64,000 bases of DNA from NCBI GenBank assembly GCA_028571685.1, contig CM053146.1, positions 22,975,431-23,039,430 of the forward strand, written 5' to 3'. Origin of the DNA: Heterohyrax brucei (taxonomy: Eukaryota; Chordata; Mammalia; Hyracoidea; Procaviidae). This document shows, piece by piece, positions 54,931 to 64,000 of the stretch (position 1 is the first letter of the stretch; each line of letters opens with the position of its first letter). A model generated the notes under the pieces. The model saw only the letters and a program-made list of their open reading frames with translations, was not told where the DNA came from and ran no database searches. The position numbers and the translations under genes are program-made.

Positions 54931-55250
54931 TGTACATTGCACCACTGTTTATTGCAGCAAAAAACTGTAGGTAGCCCAAATGGTACATAGTAGTGAATAC
55001 AATAATTAAACAATAATTAAACTATGGAATATTATGCAACTGTTATCAAGAAAAACCTATATCTGATAGTGTTCAGAACAAATGAATAGTACTTTTCAAC
55101 TTGGTACAAATTAAGAAGTATATGTATGTACATACCTATATAGTAGTTTGTTCATAAATTTTTTTTAAAAGTAGACTAATGCAAGAAGACATTTTGAAAG
55201 TAGCTTCCCTTTAGATAAGAAATTCAGAGTGTGAGGAATATGTTTTTAAA
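54931..55250 (+). mobile_element. Old L1 3'UTR-like remnant
   Basis: CCACTGTTTATTGCAGCAAA, AAACTATGGAATATTATGCA and TCTTTGGAAGTA-type A/T-rich sequence are typical of ancient L1 3' regions. Diverged and partial. Confidence 0.5.
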
Positions 55251-55274
55251 ATCAATTTTTCTTTTCATCAGTTC

Positions 55275-55375
55275 ATGTTATGAATTGAATTGTGTCCAAA
55301 AAACATGTGTGTCAACTTTATTAGGCCATGATTCTCAGTATTGGTGATTGTTCACCATTTTGTCACCTGATATGA
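55275..55375 (+). mobile_element. MaLR-like LTR, 5' fragment
   Basis: TTATGAATTGAATTGTGTCC, AACATGTGTGTCAACTTTAT, GGCCATGATTCTCAGTATTG and TTTGTCACCTGATATG match the 23111 copy, and end abruptly at the RTE. Confidence 0.75.
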
Positions 55376-56105
55376 AACACTTATTGATGAAGATCAAAGA
55401 CTACAGCCTTTACTATGGGTTATACCTTAACTTAAACAAAACAAAAACTCTCACAACTGGAGCAATTAACATCATCATGACAAATGGAGAAAAGATTGAA
55501 GTTGTCAAGGATTTTGCTTTACTTGTATTCACAGTGTCTATGGAAGCAACAGTCAAGAAATTAAAGGATATAGTACACTGGGCAAATCTGCTGCAAAAGA
55601 CTTATTTAAAGTGTTGAAGAGCAGTGATGTCACTTTAAGAACTAAGATGTACGTGACCTAAGCCATCATCTTTTTATTGCCTCATAGGCATTTGAAAGCT
55701 GCACAGTGAATAAGAAAGAGAGAAGAACAACTGACACTTTCAAATTATAGGGTTGGTAAAGAATTTTGAATATACCATAAATTGCCAGAAGAATGAAAAA
55801 GCCTATCTTGGAAGAAGTACAGCCAGAGTGTTCCTTAGAATCAAAGATGGTGACACTTTGTCTTACATAGTTTGGACACATTATCAGGAGGGACCAGTCC
55901 CTGGAAAATGACATCATGCTTGGTAAGGCAGATGGTATGCACAAAGAGCAAGACCACCAGGGAGATGGACTGACACAGAGAGTACATCAGTGGGCTCAAA
56001 CATAGCGGCAACTGTCAGGGTGACATGAGACTGGCTACTGTTTCATTCAGTTGTACGTAGGATTGCCCTAAGTCAGAACTGACTTGATGGCACAACAACA
56101 CAACA
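55376..56105 (+). mobile_element. RTE LINE, RT C-terminus and 3' end
   Basis: Frame 55348-55617 holds L-L-M-K-I-K-D-Y-S-L-Y-Y-G-L-Y-L-N-L-N-K-T-K, the RT region after the catalytic box, then the 3' end (GAAGAAGTACAGCCAGAGTG, CCTTAGAATCAAAGATGGTG, GTTTGGACACATTATCAGGA) and the terminus GAACTGACTTGATGGCACAA with an (ACAAC)n tail. Several frameshifts. Confidence 0.85.
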
Positions 56106-56221
56106 ACACATCATGTTTATAACAGCCTTGTACTGTCTTAAGCTTTTACTTATTTAGTCTTCATGCTAAGCACATTATGCTACATAAAAATGTCATGCTA
56201 AGTCCTAATACTGAAGTCCTT

Positions 56222-56425
56222 ACCTAGGTCATACAAATGGTTAACCATCTAGCTACAGATTAAAAGATTGGCAATTGAACTTCATCCAGAGCACTTCTTA
56301 AGAAAAGGTTGGCTCTATGCTTTTGAAAAATCAGGCACTGAATATGTCATGGAGCACAGTTGTACTCTGAGACACATGGGCTCAGCATGAGTTGGAGTTG
56401 ACTCAATACTGGTAGGGATTTGAGC
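56222..56425 (+). repeat. AfroSINE, longer subtype
   Basis: CTAGGTCATACAAATGGTTA, CTTCATCCAGAGCACTTCTT, TGAATATGTCATGGAGCACA, CTCTGAGACACATGGGCTCA and GCATGAGTTGGAGTTGACTC. Confidence 0.8.
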
Positions 56426-56744
56426 TCATGCATTCAGGCTCCAAAGTTTGGGCTCAACTCCAAAGCATATGCTGTCTTCTAAAATAGCACCATACATGCA
56501 CCCAAATGAAAAAGGGAAAATTGATTAAAGACTGAGATCTACAAAAGGGCAGTCTACTGTCCCACATTTCCTCCCCAGAGGCAACTGCTCCCAAACTCTT
56601 TTTGTTGTATCTTCTGCTTATTATCTCCTTTTTTTAATACACCCATTCTTCACTACTGATGTGGATAAGTTCCAAAAACTAGGGTTGTTATGAGAAAGTG
56701 TAATGAAAAAATGGATGACTATATCAGATCACAAAAGAAGGGTG

Positions 56745-56845
56745 ACTACATCATTATATAACTGCCAAATTACTTTATCATTACATAACTGCCAAACCAC
56801 TGAGAATCATGGCCCCGCCAATCTGACATATGACCTTAATCATCA
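56745..56845 (-). mobile_element. MaLR-like LTR fragment
   Basis: CATAACTGCCAAACCACTGA, GAATCATGGCCCCGCCAATC, TGACATATGACC resembles the reverse complement of the LTR 5' half. Weak, short. The rest of 56426-57100 is unassigned. Confidence 0.4.
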
Positions 56846-57099
56846 CAGCTAGTGTTATTCTTACCTTGCACCTCAGCCTTCATTGGTGCCAGACATAAAT
56901 TATTAATGTCGAAAAAAATCAAATAGTATGCTTTTAATATTGTCATAAATGCAAAATGTTGGATAACGAGATTGTCAATAAGTGACAAGAAGGTGTAGTA
57001 AATCAAAATCTGACAACTAAGTTTGTGAACTTGCAAACATGCACTTATGTTGGCAGCACTGTACAAAAAACTCAGCAAGGTTTTGTAATCTTAGTATTT

Positions 57100-57575
57100 C
57101 AGTGTCTCACATCTGTGTCCATCTCAATGTGTGACAGTGTCTTGCTGAGTAGGTAAGGGGATGTATGGTCAGATAAGGAAGAAGTGTTGATGAGAATGGG
57201 AAAGGGGTAAGATTTGCTTATGGTCGAAGTTTGATACTGGGAAGGGCTCTGATTGTGGGGAGGAGGTGGCAGGCATAAAGTGTTATTTGTGGTCAAATTC
57301 TCGTGGGTTGTTTTTGGGTAATGGCAGGGGAAGATGGTTTGTGCTAAAACCTCCCTGGAATCCAGGGACAGACTTTCCTCAACTTCCAGCTGTTTGGTTT
57401 AAGGACAGAGGTGCACTGTTATCTTTGTAGCTGTTTCCTGCTGACGAGGGTCATTGACTTGTAGTAGAGTATGTAGTGACTTTGAGGAGGCCTCTGGCTT
57501 CCTAGCGTTCTGTAAAGTGGGAGGTCCACTGGTTGTCTTTAGAGAGATTTTGGTATAGTTCTTGACGAGTCTCTC
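57100..57575 (-). other. Region downstream of the ERV env remnant; no LTR confirmed
   Basis: On the minus strand this follows the env transmembrane region and should hold the end of env and the 3' LTR. I see proline/serine-rich open sequence but no clear TG..CA LTR, polyadenylation signal or polypurine tract, so the 3' LTR may be lost or too diverged. Confidence 0.3.
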
Positions 57576-58330
57576 AGAGGAGCAGAATCTGGCTCACTTG
57601 TTGGTGGGTAAGGGTATGGACTGATTCCTGGATCAGTTGTGTTGTGGTTCTAAATAGGACCAGACCAAAAGAGAGTCCTAAAATGAGTAAGACAAGAAGT
57701 GTTACAAATGGAAGACGCCAAGGAAGCCATTTTGCGAATATAGCCAGGTATCCCAGTCACCTCCTTGCTGTCTTTGTAAACTGGCCACTCTCTCTGAAAC
57801 AATTTTAGCTGCCTCTCAGACTAGGCCTGATTGGTTAACATAGAAACAGCATTCTTCATCTAGAAGGAGACAAGTACCCCCCTTTTCTGCAGTTGACAGA
57901 CCCAGGACACTTCTGTTTTGTAGGGTGACAGTAGCTAGAGAATCTATTTGGTCTTGTATTTTTATCAATACATATCCTCCATGGTTACCTGTAGGTTTTG
58001 TGAAAGGAGGTGGAAATAACAGAGTCAGGTGCTTAACCCATTTGTTATGGTACCAACACACACTGAGACCCTCAGGGTAGTTAATAGAGAAACACGGATG
58101 GGTGCCTTCTTTGGCCTGACTGAGACTTACACAGGTACTGGCAAGGATTGATTAGGAGGGGTGATAGGAATGTTTGTGGATAAGTAGACCAACATCCATG
58201 TTCCCATCCAGTTTGTGGGCAGGAAAGAATATACCTCATCCCTGCAAAAGAATAGGCCATCTTCTAGGAGATATATACTGACATGTAGAGAGAAGAGGTG
58301 AAGGAAATCATATGGATGGCTCATTACTCC
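57576..58330 (-). pseudogene. ERV env remnant: SU C-terminus and transmembrane subunit
   Basis: Env mediates entry of the parental virus; this copy is broken. 58324-58127 covers the end of the surface subunit (N-W-M-G-T-W, ending L-P-V-P-V and a stop). 58061-57816 covers the TM ectodomain with L-Q-N-R in the immunosuppressive-type region and the cysteine motif C-L-L-L-D-E-E-C-C (CX6CC), diagnostic of gamma-type env. A stop follows at about 57815, then in other frames a W-D-T-W-L segment and, after a frameshift, a hydrophobic membrane anchor around 57660-57720. No complete env frame exists. Confidence 0.85.
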
Positions 58331-58926
58331 AGATTGAAAAGGTGTTGGGAAGGGTTCCCCATAAAAGTGTGCTTATTTTGGAAGGTTTTTGGGAGCAGCA
58401 GAGAGTGTTAATGCAGAAAAAGAGGCTTTGGCTTGGGGCAATACACATTTCAGGGGATGCGTCTCCATGCTGGGGAGGTCTTGAGAAATGTAGAGAAATG
58501 TACTGGTTGAAGAAACATGCTGTTGGCTGGGGGGGGCAGGGGGGTTGGGGAGGAATATTCTACCCTTGGACTTTGGATCTTGTGGGGCATGAATATTCTA
58601 ATGGTATTGCTGCAGAGTTCGGATTCTAGGTGTCCTAGATTTGGGCCTTTATCTGTTTGTTGCCTGTAGAAAGGAGCTCACCTTAAGAGAGTTAAGCTCA
58701 GGGCTATTGGTCTTGAGACTTGGTTGTGGGTTTAGGGGAGGGATTGTATGTGTCCCACGAAGATTTAGAACAGTAACATGGCTCAACTGGCCAAGGCAGT
58801 TGGGTAACTTCCTACGAGAGTGTCTGCTCTGTTGAGAAAGGTGGACCTTTTATCTTTAGTATATGTCAAGTGGACATGATGGTCTGGGTCCACGTTTCTC
58901 TAGGGGCTGGAAGTGTAGCGTAAGTG
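58331..58926 (-). pseudogene. Probable ERV env SU remnant
   Basis: Lies between the second nucleocapsid copy and the recognisable env. It has no intact frame on the minus strand. By position it should be SU sequence, but I cannot confirm this from motifs. The plus-strand frame 58312-58629 is antisense and not supported. A G-rich tract lies at 58530-58552. Confidence 0.45.
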
Positions 58927-59116
58927 CAGGATCGGACCCAGTAGCCTTCCTTCCTGCACTTGAAGCAAGGGCCTGGAGGCCGTGAGGGGCTACATTGGGG
59001 TTCTTTGTAGGTCACTGGGAAGTTCCCACCTTTTTCTTGAAGGGCTGAGTCTTGCATTTGGTATTTTGCCCATTTTTTCTTTTTTTTTCCTGGGCAGCCT
59101 CTTCCTCTCGGAAGAA
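58927..59116 (-). pseudogene. ERV nucleocapsid segment, second copy
   Basis: Minus-strand frame 59057-58866 contains the zinc knuckle C-F-K-C-R-K-E-G-Y-W-V-R-S-C (CX2CX4HX4C with the His replaced by Tyr). About 190 bases are nearly identical (roughly nine in ten by eye) to 60044-60238, offset 1117 bases. It sits downstream of protease, out of normal gag-pro-env order. Confidence 0.8.
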
Positions 59117-59294
59117 TAAGTGTTTGGGGAGAGGGCCAAACAGATACAGCACCTTACATATTTAGCAGTATGATTCAAGAGAGAATGAGTTAAGTGTGGT
59201 AAGTAGGTGGTGGGGTAGAGTATGTGTGGTAGAGAGGGAGCTGGCTATGCAGGGGCAGTGATTACAAGGAGGTAGGGTAAACTGTTTTTAACCA
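59117..59294 (-). other. ERV-internal spacer, unassigned
   Basis: GT-rich sequence between the second nucleocapsid copy and protease. No motif recognised; it should mark one breakpoint of the rearrangement. Confidence 0.35.
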
Positions 59295-59835
59295 CTAGGA
59301 GATTTCTTGCCATAAATAATCTATGAATTCTCCCTGTAGATACCAGTCCCAGACAACAGAAAATGAAGTTTCAGGATTTTTCAGCGGGTTAGGTGGAAGT
59401 ATGTTTAAGGTTAGATCATAGAATATTTCCAGAGAGGGTATGGGAGGGAAGATGCTGGGCTCATTTTGTGGATTAGGAGTCCTTCTTGGGTTAGAGAGGA
59501 ATAGAAGCAGAAGTGTTGGGAGTTGAATGTGTTCATCCAAACGGTTTGGATATAGCATGAAGTTTGTCTGGAGTATGCTAAAAATGTCTCCTCCTAATAA
59601 GGGGGTGGGACATTCGGGGATTACTAGAAAGGTGTGGGAGAAAGTTAAGTAATCTAATTGGCAGATTAAGTGGGGGATTAAGATGGTTTGATGGGATTCC
59701 ATCCACACCAACAGTAGAAATGGAGGAGGAGAGAAGCTTCTCTGAAAATTCTGGCAGTACCAAATAAGTGGCCCCTGTATTCAGTAGAAAGGAGATTTGC
59801 TTACTGGCAATCTGAAGACAAACCCAAGGCTCCAT
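59295..59835 (-). pseudogene. ERV aspartic protease remnant, catalytic Asp lost
   Basis: The viral protease cleaves Gag-Pol and acts as a dimer. Frame 59835-59578 starts with the flap-like N-terminal part and contains L-L-N-T-G-A-T-Y-L-V-L-P near 59765-59800, where the active-site D-T-G-A reads N-T-G-A. Frame 59711-59295 gives the C-terminal part with C-P-T-P-L-L-G-G-D-I-F, the conserved P-L-L-G-R-D type motif. The two overlap in different frames, so a frameshift separates them near 59600-59650. Confidence 0.85.
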
Positions 59836-60240
59836 TGGCGAGATACTGATGGCAGGGGCTTTAGAACCCAGGCCTCCTCAGTCCTCAGTGGCCAGTCCCA
59901 GGAGATCTGGCAGGGTAAACTCTTGCTCAGTTACTGTCTTTGAAGGAGTTGTTCCAGACACAACAGTCCGAGAACACTCATCCTCCCAGTGGCCTTATAT
60001 ACCACAAGCTGGGCATCACTTGCGTGGAGCTCAAGGGTCTGGGCAGGATCAGACCCAGTGGCCTTCCTTCCTGCACTTGAAGCAAGGGCCTGGAGGCCGT
60101 GAGGAGCTACACTGGAGTTCTTTGTAGGTCACTGGGAAGTTCCCATCTTTTTCTTAAAGGGCTGAGACTTGCATTTGGTATTTTGCCTGTTTTTTCTTTT
60201 TTCTTTTTTTCCTGGGCAGCCTCTTCCTCTCAGAAGAGTT
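59836..60240 (-). pseudogene. ERV nucleocapsid, first copy, with two zinc knuckles
   Basis: Around 60060-60105 lies C-F-K-C-R-K-E-G-H-W (first CCHC knuckle) and around 59985-60030 C-P-A-C-G-I-(stop)-G-H-W-E-D-E-C (second knuckle). Nucleocapsid binds viral RNA through these fingers. It has at least one stop within the second knuckle. The plus-strand frame 59849-60127 is antisense to it. Confidence 0.8.
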
Positions 60241-60655
60241 TTTAAAGATCTCTTTGGGGAGCCTGTGGACTGTCCTCAAGCTTTTGGAGTTTTTTACAGA
60301 TGTCTGAGGTGAACTGGGAAACAAAGTAGGTATTCAGACCTGGTAGTTCTGTCTCAGAAGTGCGATCTAAACTGGTATATTTGATTCAAGTTCCATGAGT
60401 CTATTAAGGAAAGCAGCAGGATTTTCATCTGCCTTCTGGATGATTTAGTTCTGCTTAGGGTCCATGGAGGGCACCACTGTCACTTCAGGATTGGGTGGTG
60501 GTTAGGGTCTTCGGTATGAAGCAAATTAGCAAAGCCCATGGCCATTGGACCAGATAAAGTTCCTGCCACATGAGGTTGTAAGACTGGGTTAGATATTGGA
60601 ATTCTTTGCAAAAACGAGAGGGGTCAGATGTAAAGGACCCAGGTTTCAGCATCAA
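60241..60655 (-). pseudogene. ERV gag capsid remnant
   Basis: Minus-strand peptides D-P-S-R-F-C-K-E-F-Q-Y-L-T-Q-S-Y (about 60620-60575) and Q-K-A-D-E-N-P-A-A-F-L-N-R-L-M-E (about 60430-60385) correspond to the gammaretroviral capsid N-terminal part and the major homology region. Matrix and the gag start are missing: the capsid part lies directly next to LTR-like sequence. Confidence 0.75.
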
Positions 60656-60990
60656 AATATTGGGGAGAGAACGGCCTGAAACAGAGGCAGAGACACACAA
60701 GTCTGAGGATCCACTGAAGTTTATTCAAAGAGAAAGAGAGTGTGGTCTGAGCAGAGGAGTGGCTCAGCACCTGTTTCTGCTTTCTTACTAACCAGTTTTG
60801 GAGTTCTTTATGCATTCCAGATGCATATCTAAACGTTTTCTTTCAGTCCATGACTTATCTTTTCATTCCTTTACAAGAATCTCTTAATGAGCAAAAGTTG
60901 TTAATTTTGAAGAAGTCCATTTTTTTTTTTTAATGGACCTTACACTTTTGGTATCCTTGCTGAGACATATTTGCCTGATTAAAGGCCACA
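60656..60990 (-). mobile_element. Possible 5' LTR remnant of the ERV
   Basis: On the minus strand CTTTGAATAAACTTCAGTGG, ATCCTCAGACTTGTGTGTCT, CTGCCTCTGTTTC looks like an R/U5 border with AATAAA (60720-60725 region). Upstream is AT-rich U3-like sequence. No matching 3' LTR was found to confirm it. Confidence 0.45.
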
Positions 60991-61139
60991 AAGATCTTTT
61001 TCCTGTTTTCTTCCAAAAGTTTGATAACTTTAGATTTTAAATTAAGATCTGTGATCTATCTATGGAGCTGGAGAAGCCAAAAGCCCTTTTGAGTGATCCT
61101 GACCTCATACTGACGGTAAATTTTCCTTATATAAACGTA

Positions 61140-61280
61140 CTGCCATCGAATCGATTCCAACTCATAGCCACCCTATAAACAGAGTGGAACTGCCCCATAG
61201 AGTTTCCAAGGAGCGCCTGGTGGATTTGAAATGACAGCCTTTTGATTAGCAGCCATAGCATTTAACACTACACCATCAGG
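61140..61280 (-). repeat. AfroSINE, followed by a plus-strand tail at 61281-61320
   Basis: TGCCATCGAATCGATTCCAA, GTGGAACTGCCCCATAGAGT, TTTTGATTAGCAGCCATAGC and CACTACACCATCAGG, then ATCACTATGAGTCAGAATCA, ACTTGACAGCAGTGATTTG, which is a 40-base SINE 3' end in the opposite direction. Confidence 0.85.
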
Positions 61281-61324
61281 ATCACTATGAGTCAGAATCA
61301 ACTTGACAGCAGTGATTTGTCGCT

Positions 61325-61795
61325 GTTTCCTTATGTAAGCAAACATCAATTAGAAAATGTAATAAATATGAGAAAATATTCCACTAGTACTGCAAACAAA
61401 AAGTTAAATGCATAGGAATGAACGTAATAAAAAAGCATTAGGTCTCTGCGGAAAAAAACTTAAAGGTTCTACTGAAGTACATTTTTAAAAGAGTTGAATA
61501 AATGTCTTGGATAAGAAGACTCAATGTTATCAAAATGCTGATTGGCCGTTAATGCTTATATAAATCAAATGCAAGCTCAATTAAAAATACTAACAGGATT
61601 TTTCTAGAGGGAACGAAATTAGACAAGTTCTTTCTACAGTTTATGTGGAAGATAAATGTATTAAAATAGCTAGAAGTTTATGAAAATTAAATTATGAGGG
61701 GAGACTAATGTTACTAGATATTATAACATACAGTAAAACCCCCCAAAGTTAGAATCTTTAAAAGGGGGAAACATAAGTATTTTCCACAAATAGAA
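61325..61795 (+). mobile_element. Old L1 ORF2 fragment, left part
   Basis: ATGCATAGGAATGAACGTAA, ACTGAAGTACATTTTTAAAA, AGAAGACTCAATGTTATCAA, AACAGGATTTTTCTAGAGGG and TTCTTTCTACAGTTTATGTG are L1 ORF2 landmarks. The matching right part lies at 63000-63640 after a younger L1. Confidence 0.75.
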
Positions 61796-62996
61796 GGTCA
61801 TAGAAAAGTGGTAACAATAGCAAAAAGATGGAGTCAACCTAGGTTCCCATCAACAGATGAATGGCTATGATACATACACTCAGTGGAACACTATGCAAAT
61901 GATAAAGAATAATAATTATTTTAGGAAGCATCTCATAACCTAGTTTCAACCAGAAGACATTCCGCTGAGTGAAATCAGCCGGTGGCAAACGGCCAAATGC
62001 GATATGAGACCTCTGCTATAGGGACTTAAAAATAGAGTTATACATACAAGAAAAGACTCCTTGATGGCTACAGGGTGGGTAGGGAGGGAGAAGGTAGGTC
62101 ATGGATTAGATAGTTTATAGGAACTTGGTTAGGTGAAGGGAGTGACAGCACACAGTAGAGAGCAGATCAACATAACTGGACCATACCATAAACTGAACGG
62201 TTTTGAAAATTCAACCCAGTATTTCAAAAAATAAAGTAGCAGGGATGGGGGTCTGGGCACCACGCACTCAGGGACTTAGAGGCCAATTGGCGTAACTAGT
62301 CTGTTGTGTAGAGGGTCTTTTGCACCCCACATTGGTGAGCGGCGCCTGTGGTCTTAAAAGCTGGTAAGCTGCCATCTGAGGTATGCCAAATGTTCCAACT
62401 TATGCAGAACAGGTGATCACTGAAAAAAAAAATGAACATACAAGGAAAAGAGAACCCAGGAGACAGAAGGACTCATATGAATGGGAGAATGTATCAACAT
62501 GAGACTCTAATAACCAGATGGTGTCCAGCCACCACAAAAGACAGCCATGATGGTGGCACAACGTACAGTCCCTGAGCCAACATGAGAAAAAGAGGGATGC
62601 AGACAAAGAACTCTTCTAAAAGACATGAATTGATGGTCCAACAGCCTAGAGGGTCCTCTGGGAACATGGCCCCAGACCTGCTCCTGTCCCCTGCCAGAAA
62701 CCAGTAATGAGGTCAACTTTTCAGACAAGGATGGACTGGATTCAGACAGTGTGACCATATGGCATGCATACTATACAGTTCTATGCATTTATAGAAGGCG
62801 ATCCTATTGGCATCTTTCTAGATGGGAGAGAACAGGGTGGAGCGGGGGGACAGATGCTTGTTGAGGGGAAATTAAAAGTATGGAACAGAAAGGAGGAGTG
62901 TACTGTCACCAGGTGGGGAGAACAGAAGGAGCTGCAGATAGATGGGCTTGCAAAACCAGCTTGAATTATATACTTTCACTTCATAATAATTTTTAA
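61796..62996 (+). mobile_element. Younger L1 3' end inserted in old L1
   Basis: AATAGCAAAAAGATGGAGTC, CCATCAACAGATGAATGGCT, TTCAACCAGAAGACATTCCG, TGGCTACAGGGTGGGTAGGG, GTGAGCGGCGCCTGTGGTCT and GAGCTGCAGATAGATGGGCT, then an A/T-rich end. Same 3'UTR type as 38300-39378. Confidence 0.85.
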
Positions 62997-63645
62997 AAAG
63001 TTAAACAGAAGTGTTAAGATTGCACCCAGTTAAAACCAGAAATCTCTCTGCGAAAGAAAAAAGTCAGCCTAGTCAAGTTTCCATCCTTCCAGGTTTCACT
63101 GTATTACCAATGTATAGTAACCAAGTTTGTCCTTGCTTTTCCATGAGTAGGTGACAACAAGGGAAGAGAAAAGAGAGTTCACAATTAATAAAAATGCACC
63201 CTGAAACTTGTGGTATTAAAAGAGTATATTCCATATCAGAAGAGAAAAATAGAGTATTTAATAAATTATCTTGGGAAAACTGGTTTACAATTCCTTATAA
63301 AAAATTAAAAGCCAATAAATCAGAGATATAAGTGTAAAGTATTAAAAAAAATCTGACCTGTACTAGAAAGATATACTCCCATTGGGGAGAACTGTGTAAG
63401 CAAAATTAAAACACAGGACCTATAAGATTAACTATATACAAATTACAATTAGAAAATATTCAAACTAAGTTTTATCTGTCAGACTGGCCAAAATCAAGTT
63501 TGATGAAACAGCACTAACAAAAGTATAAGAACATTCTTCTGCAACACTGACATCAATGTAAATTTTTGCACTTCCTTCAAATAACAGCTTGACAATGACT
63601 CTCAAAACAGCTACCCTTTGACTCAGCAGTTTCACTTTTTTGTTG
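62997..63645 (+). mobile_element. Old L1 ORF2 fragment, right part
   Basis: TTCACTGTATTACCAATGTA, TAATAAATTATCTTGGGAAA, GGTTTACAATTCCTTATAAA and GACTGGCCAAAATCAAGTTT continue the ORF2 from 61795. ACTCAGCAGTTTCACTTTTT near 63620 is a standard L1 3' landmark. Confidence 0.75.
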
Positions 63646-63649
63646 TTGT

Positions 63650-64000
63650 CATGATTAAGGGAAAGTAGACAATCCAAATTAAATTCGCACACCCACCTGT
63701 ATGCAGCTCCTTCTGCTCTCTTTGCCCAGTGACAGCACATTCCTCCTTTTCATTCTATGTGAGTTATATCCCCTTAACAATCTCCTATCCACTCCTCTCC
63801 ACTCTCTCTTCTCCCTTTTAGTAAGAAGCCAGTAGGACATCATCCTATGGATGCATAGAGCTACAAAGTACACACGCCATATAGTCACATTGTGTCGCTG
63901 AGTCCAGTCCATTATTGTTCGAAGAGTTGACCTCAGTAGCGTTTGCTGGTCAAGGGCAGCAGTGAGTCTCAGGGTCATGCTCCCAAGGGAACCCCCAGGC
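63650..64000 (-). mobile_element. L1 3'UTR, continues past the right edge
   Basis: Minus-strand match to the 62500-62996 3'UTR: CACCCACCTGTATGCAGCTC, CTTCTGCTCTCTTTGCCCAG, TGACAGCACATTCCTCCTTT, CATCCTATGGATGCATAGAG and GAGTTGACCTCAGTAGCG. The element extends beyond the window. Confidence 0.8.

Larger units (their letters stand above)
57576..60990 (-). mobile_element. Class I (gammaretrovirus-like) endogenous retrovirus, broken and rearranged
   Basis: In transcription order (right to left): LTR-like segment, gag capsid remnant, nucleocapsid zinc knuckles, protease, a second nucleocapsid segment, then env SU/TM. A pol-length RT/integrase region is missing: only about 1 kb separates protease from env. 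Stops and frameshifts occur in every gene. The CX6CC env and the two-knuckle nucleocapsid point to the class I ERV group. Parts are described separately. Confidence 0.85.

Noticed and set aside
58312..58629. 105-codon plus-strand frame with tryptophan-rich sequence
   Set aside because: Antisense to ERV env sequence; G-rich tract artefact.
59849..60127. 92-codon plus-strand frame
   Set aside because: Antisense to the ERV nucleocapsid zinc knuckles.

Overview
The window is mammalian nuclear DNA from an afrotherian, most likely an elephant or a close paenungulate. The best evidence is about two dozen copies of the afrotherian tRNA-derived SINE (AfroSINE: tRNA-like head, body reading CCTATGGGG..TCTGTCCTATAGGG, tail reading ATGAGTCGGAATCGACTCG..). 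RTE-clade LINEs share that tail. L1 elements of a lineage-specific type and MaLR-like LTRs are also present. Base composition, introns and repeat density exclude a prokaryote. I cannot separate elephant from manatee or hyrax by eye.

The only host gene I can support is MARCO (macrophage scavenger receptor), on the minus strand. Exon 1 (18650-18752), exon 2 with the transmembrane helix (4307-4408), exon 3 (3092-3322) and exon 4, the first collagen-like exon (1672-1707), have good splice sites and matching phases. The remaining collagen and SRCR exons must lie beyond the left edge. The codon at the expected start Met is ATT, not ATG, so the start is lost or moved.

Layout. 1-18.8 kb: MARCO exons 1-4 and introns; intron 1 is filled by an RTE copy, several L1 fragments (one with a 5'UTR and broken ORF1), a MaLR-like LTR and SINEs. 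18.8-24.4 kb: upstream flank with MIR, AfroSINE and LTR pieces. 24.4-43.3 kb: a deeply nested block. A MaLR-like provirus has its right LTR split by about 12.7 kb of two outward-tailed L1s, which themselves carry an RTE, a solo LTR, an unclassified element and tiny SINE-tail insertions; another L1, inverted at its 5' part, follows. 43.3-57 kb: intergenic flank with SINEs, LTRs, RTE pieces and a palindromic mariner remnant. 57.4-61 kb: a broken class I endogenous retrovirus on the minus strand (gag, protease and env remnants, no recognisable pol, nucleocapsid segment present twice). 61-64 kb: old L1 split by a younger L1 3' end.

I see no CRISPR array, operon, tRNA, rRNA or bacterial-type system. 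Most open frames are chance frames or lie in dead transposons. The most useful leads are the MARCO start-codon change, the 26-48 nt SINE-tail insertions with very short target duplications, the tandem-unit L1 5'UTRs, the nested LTR, the palindromic mariner and the rearranged retrovirus. Repeat names are from memory of family sequences; boundaries are by eye, usually within 5-30 bases.
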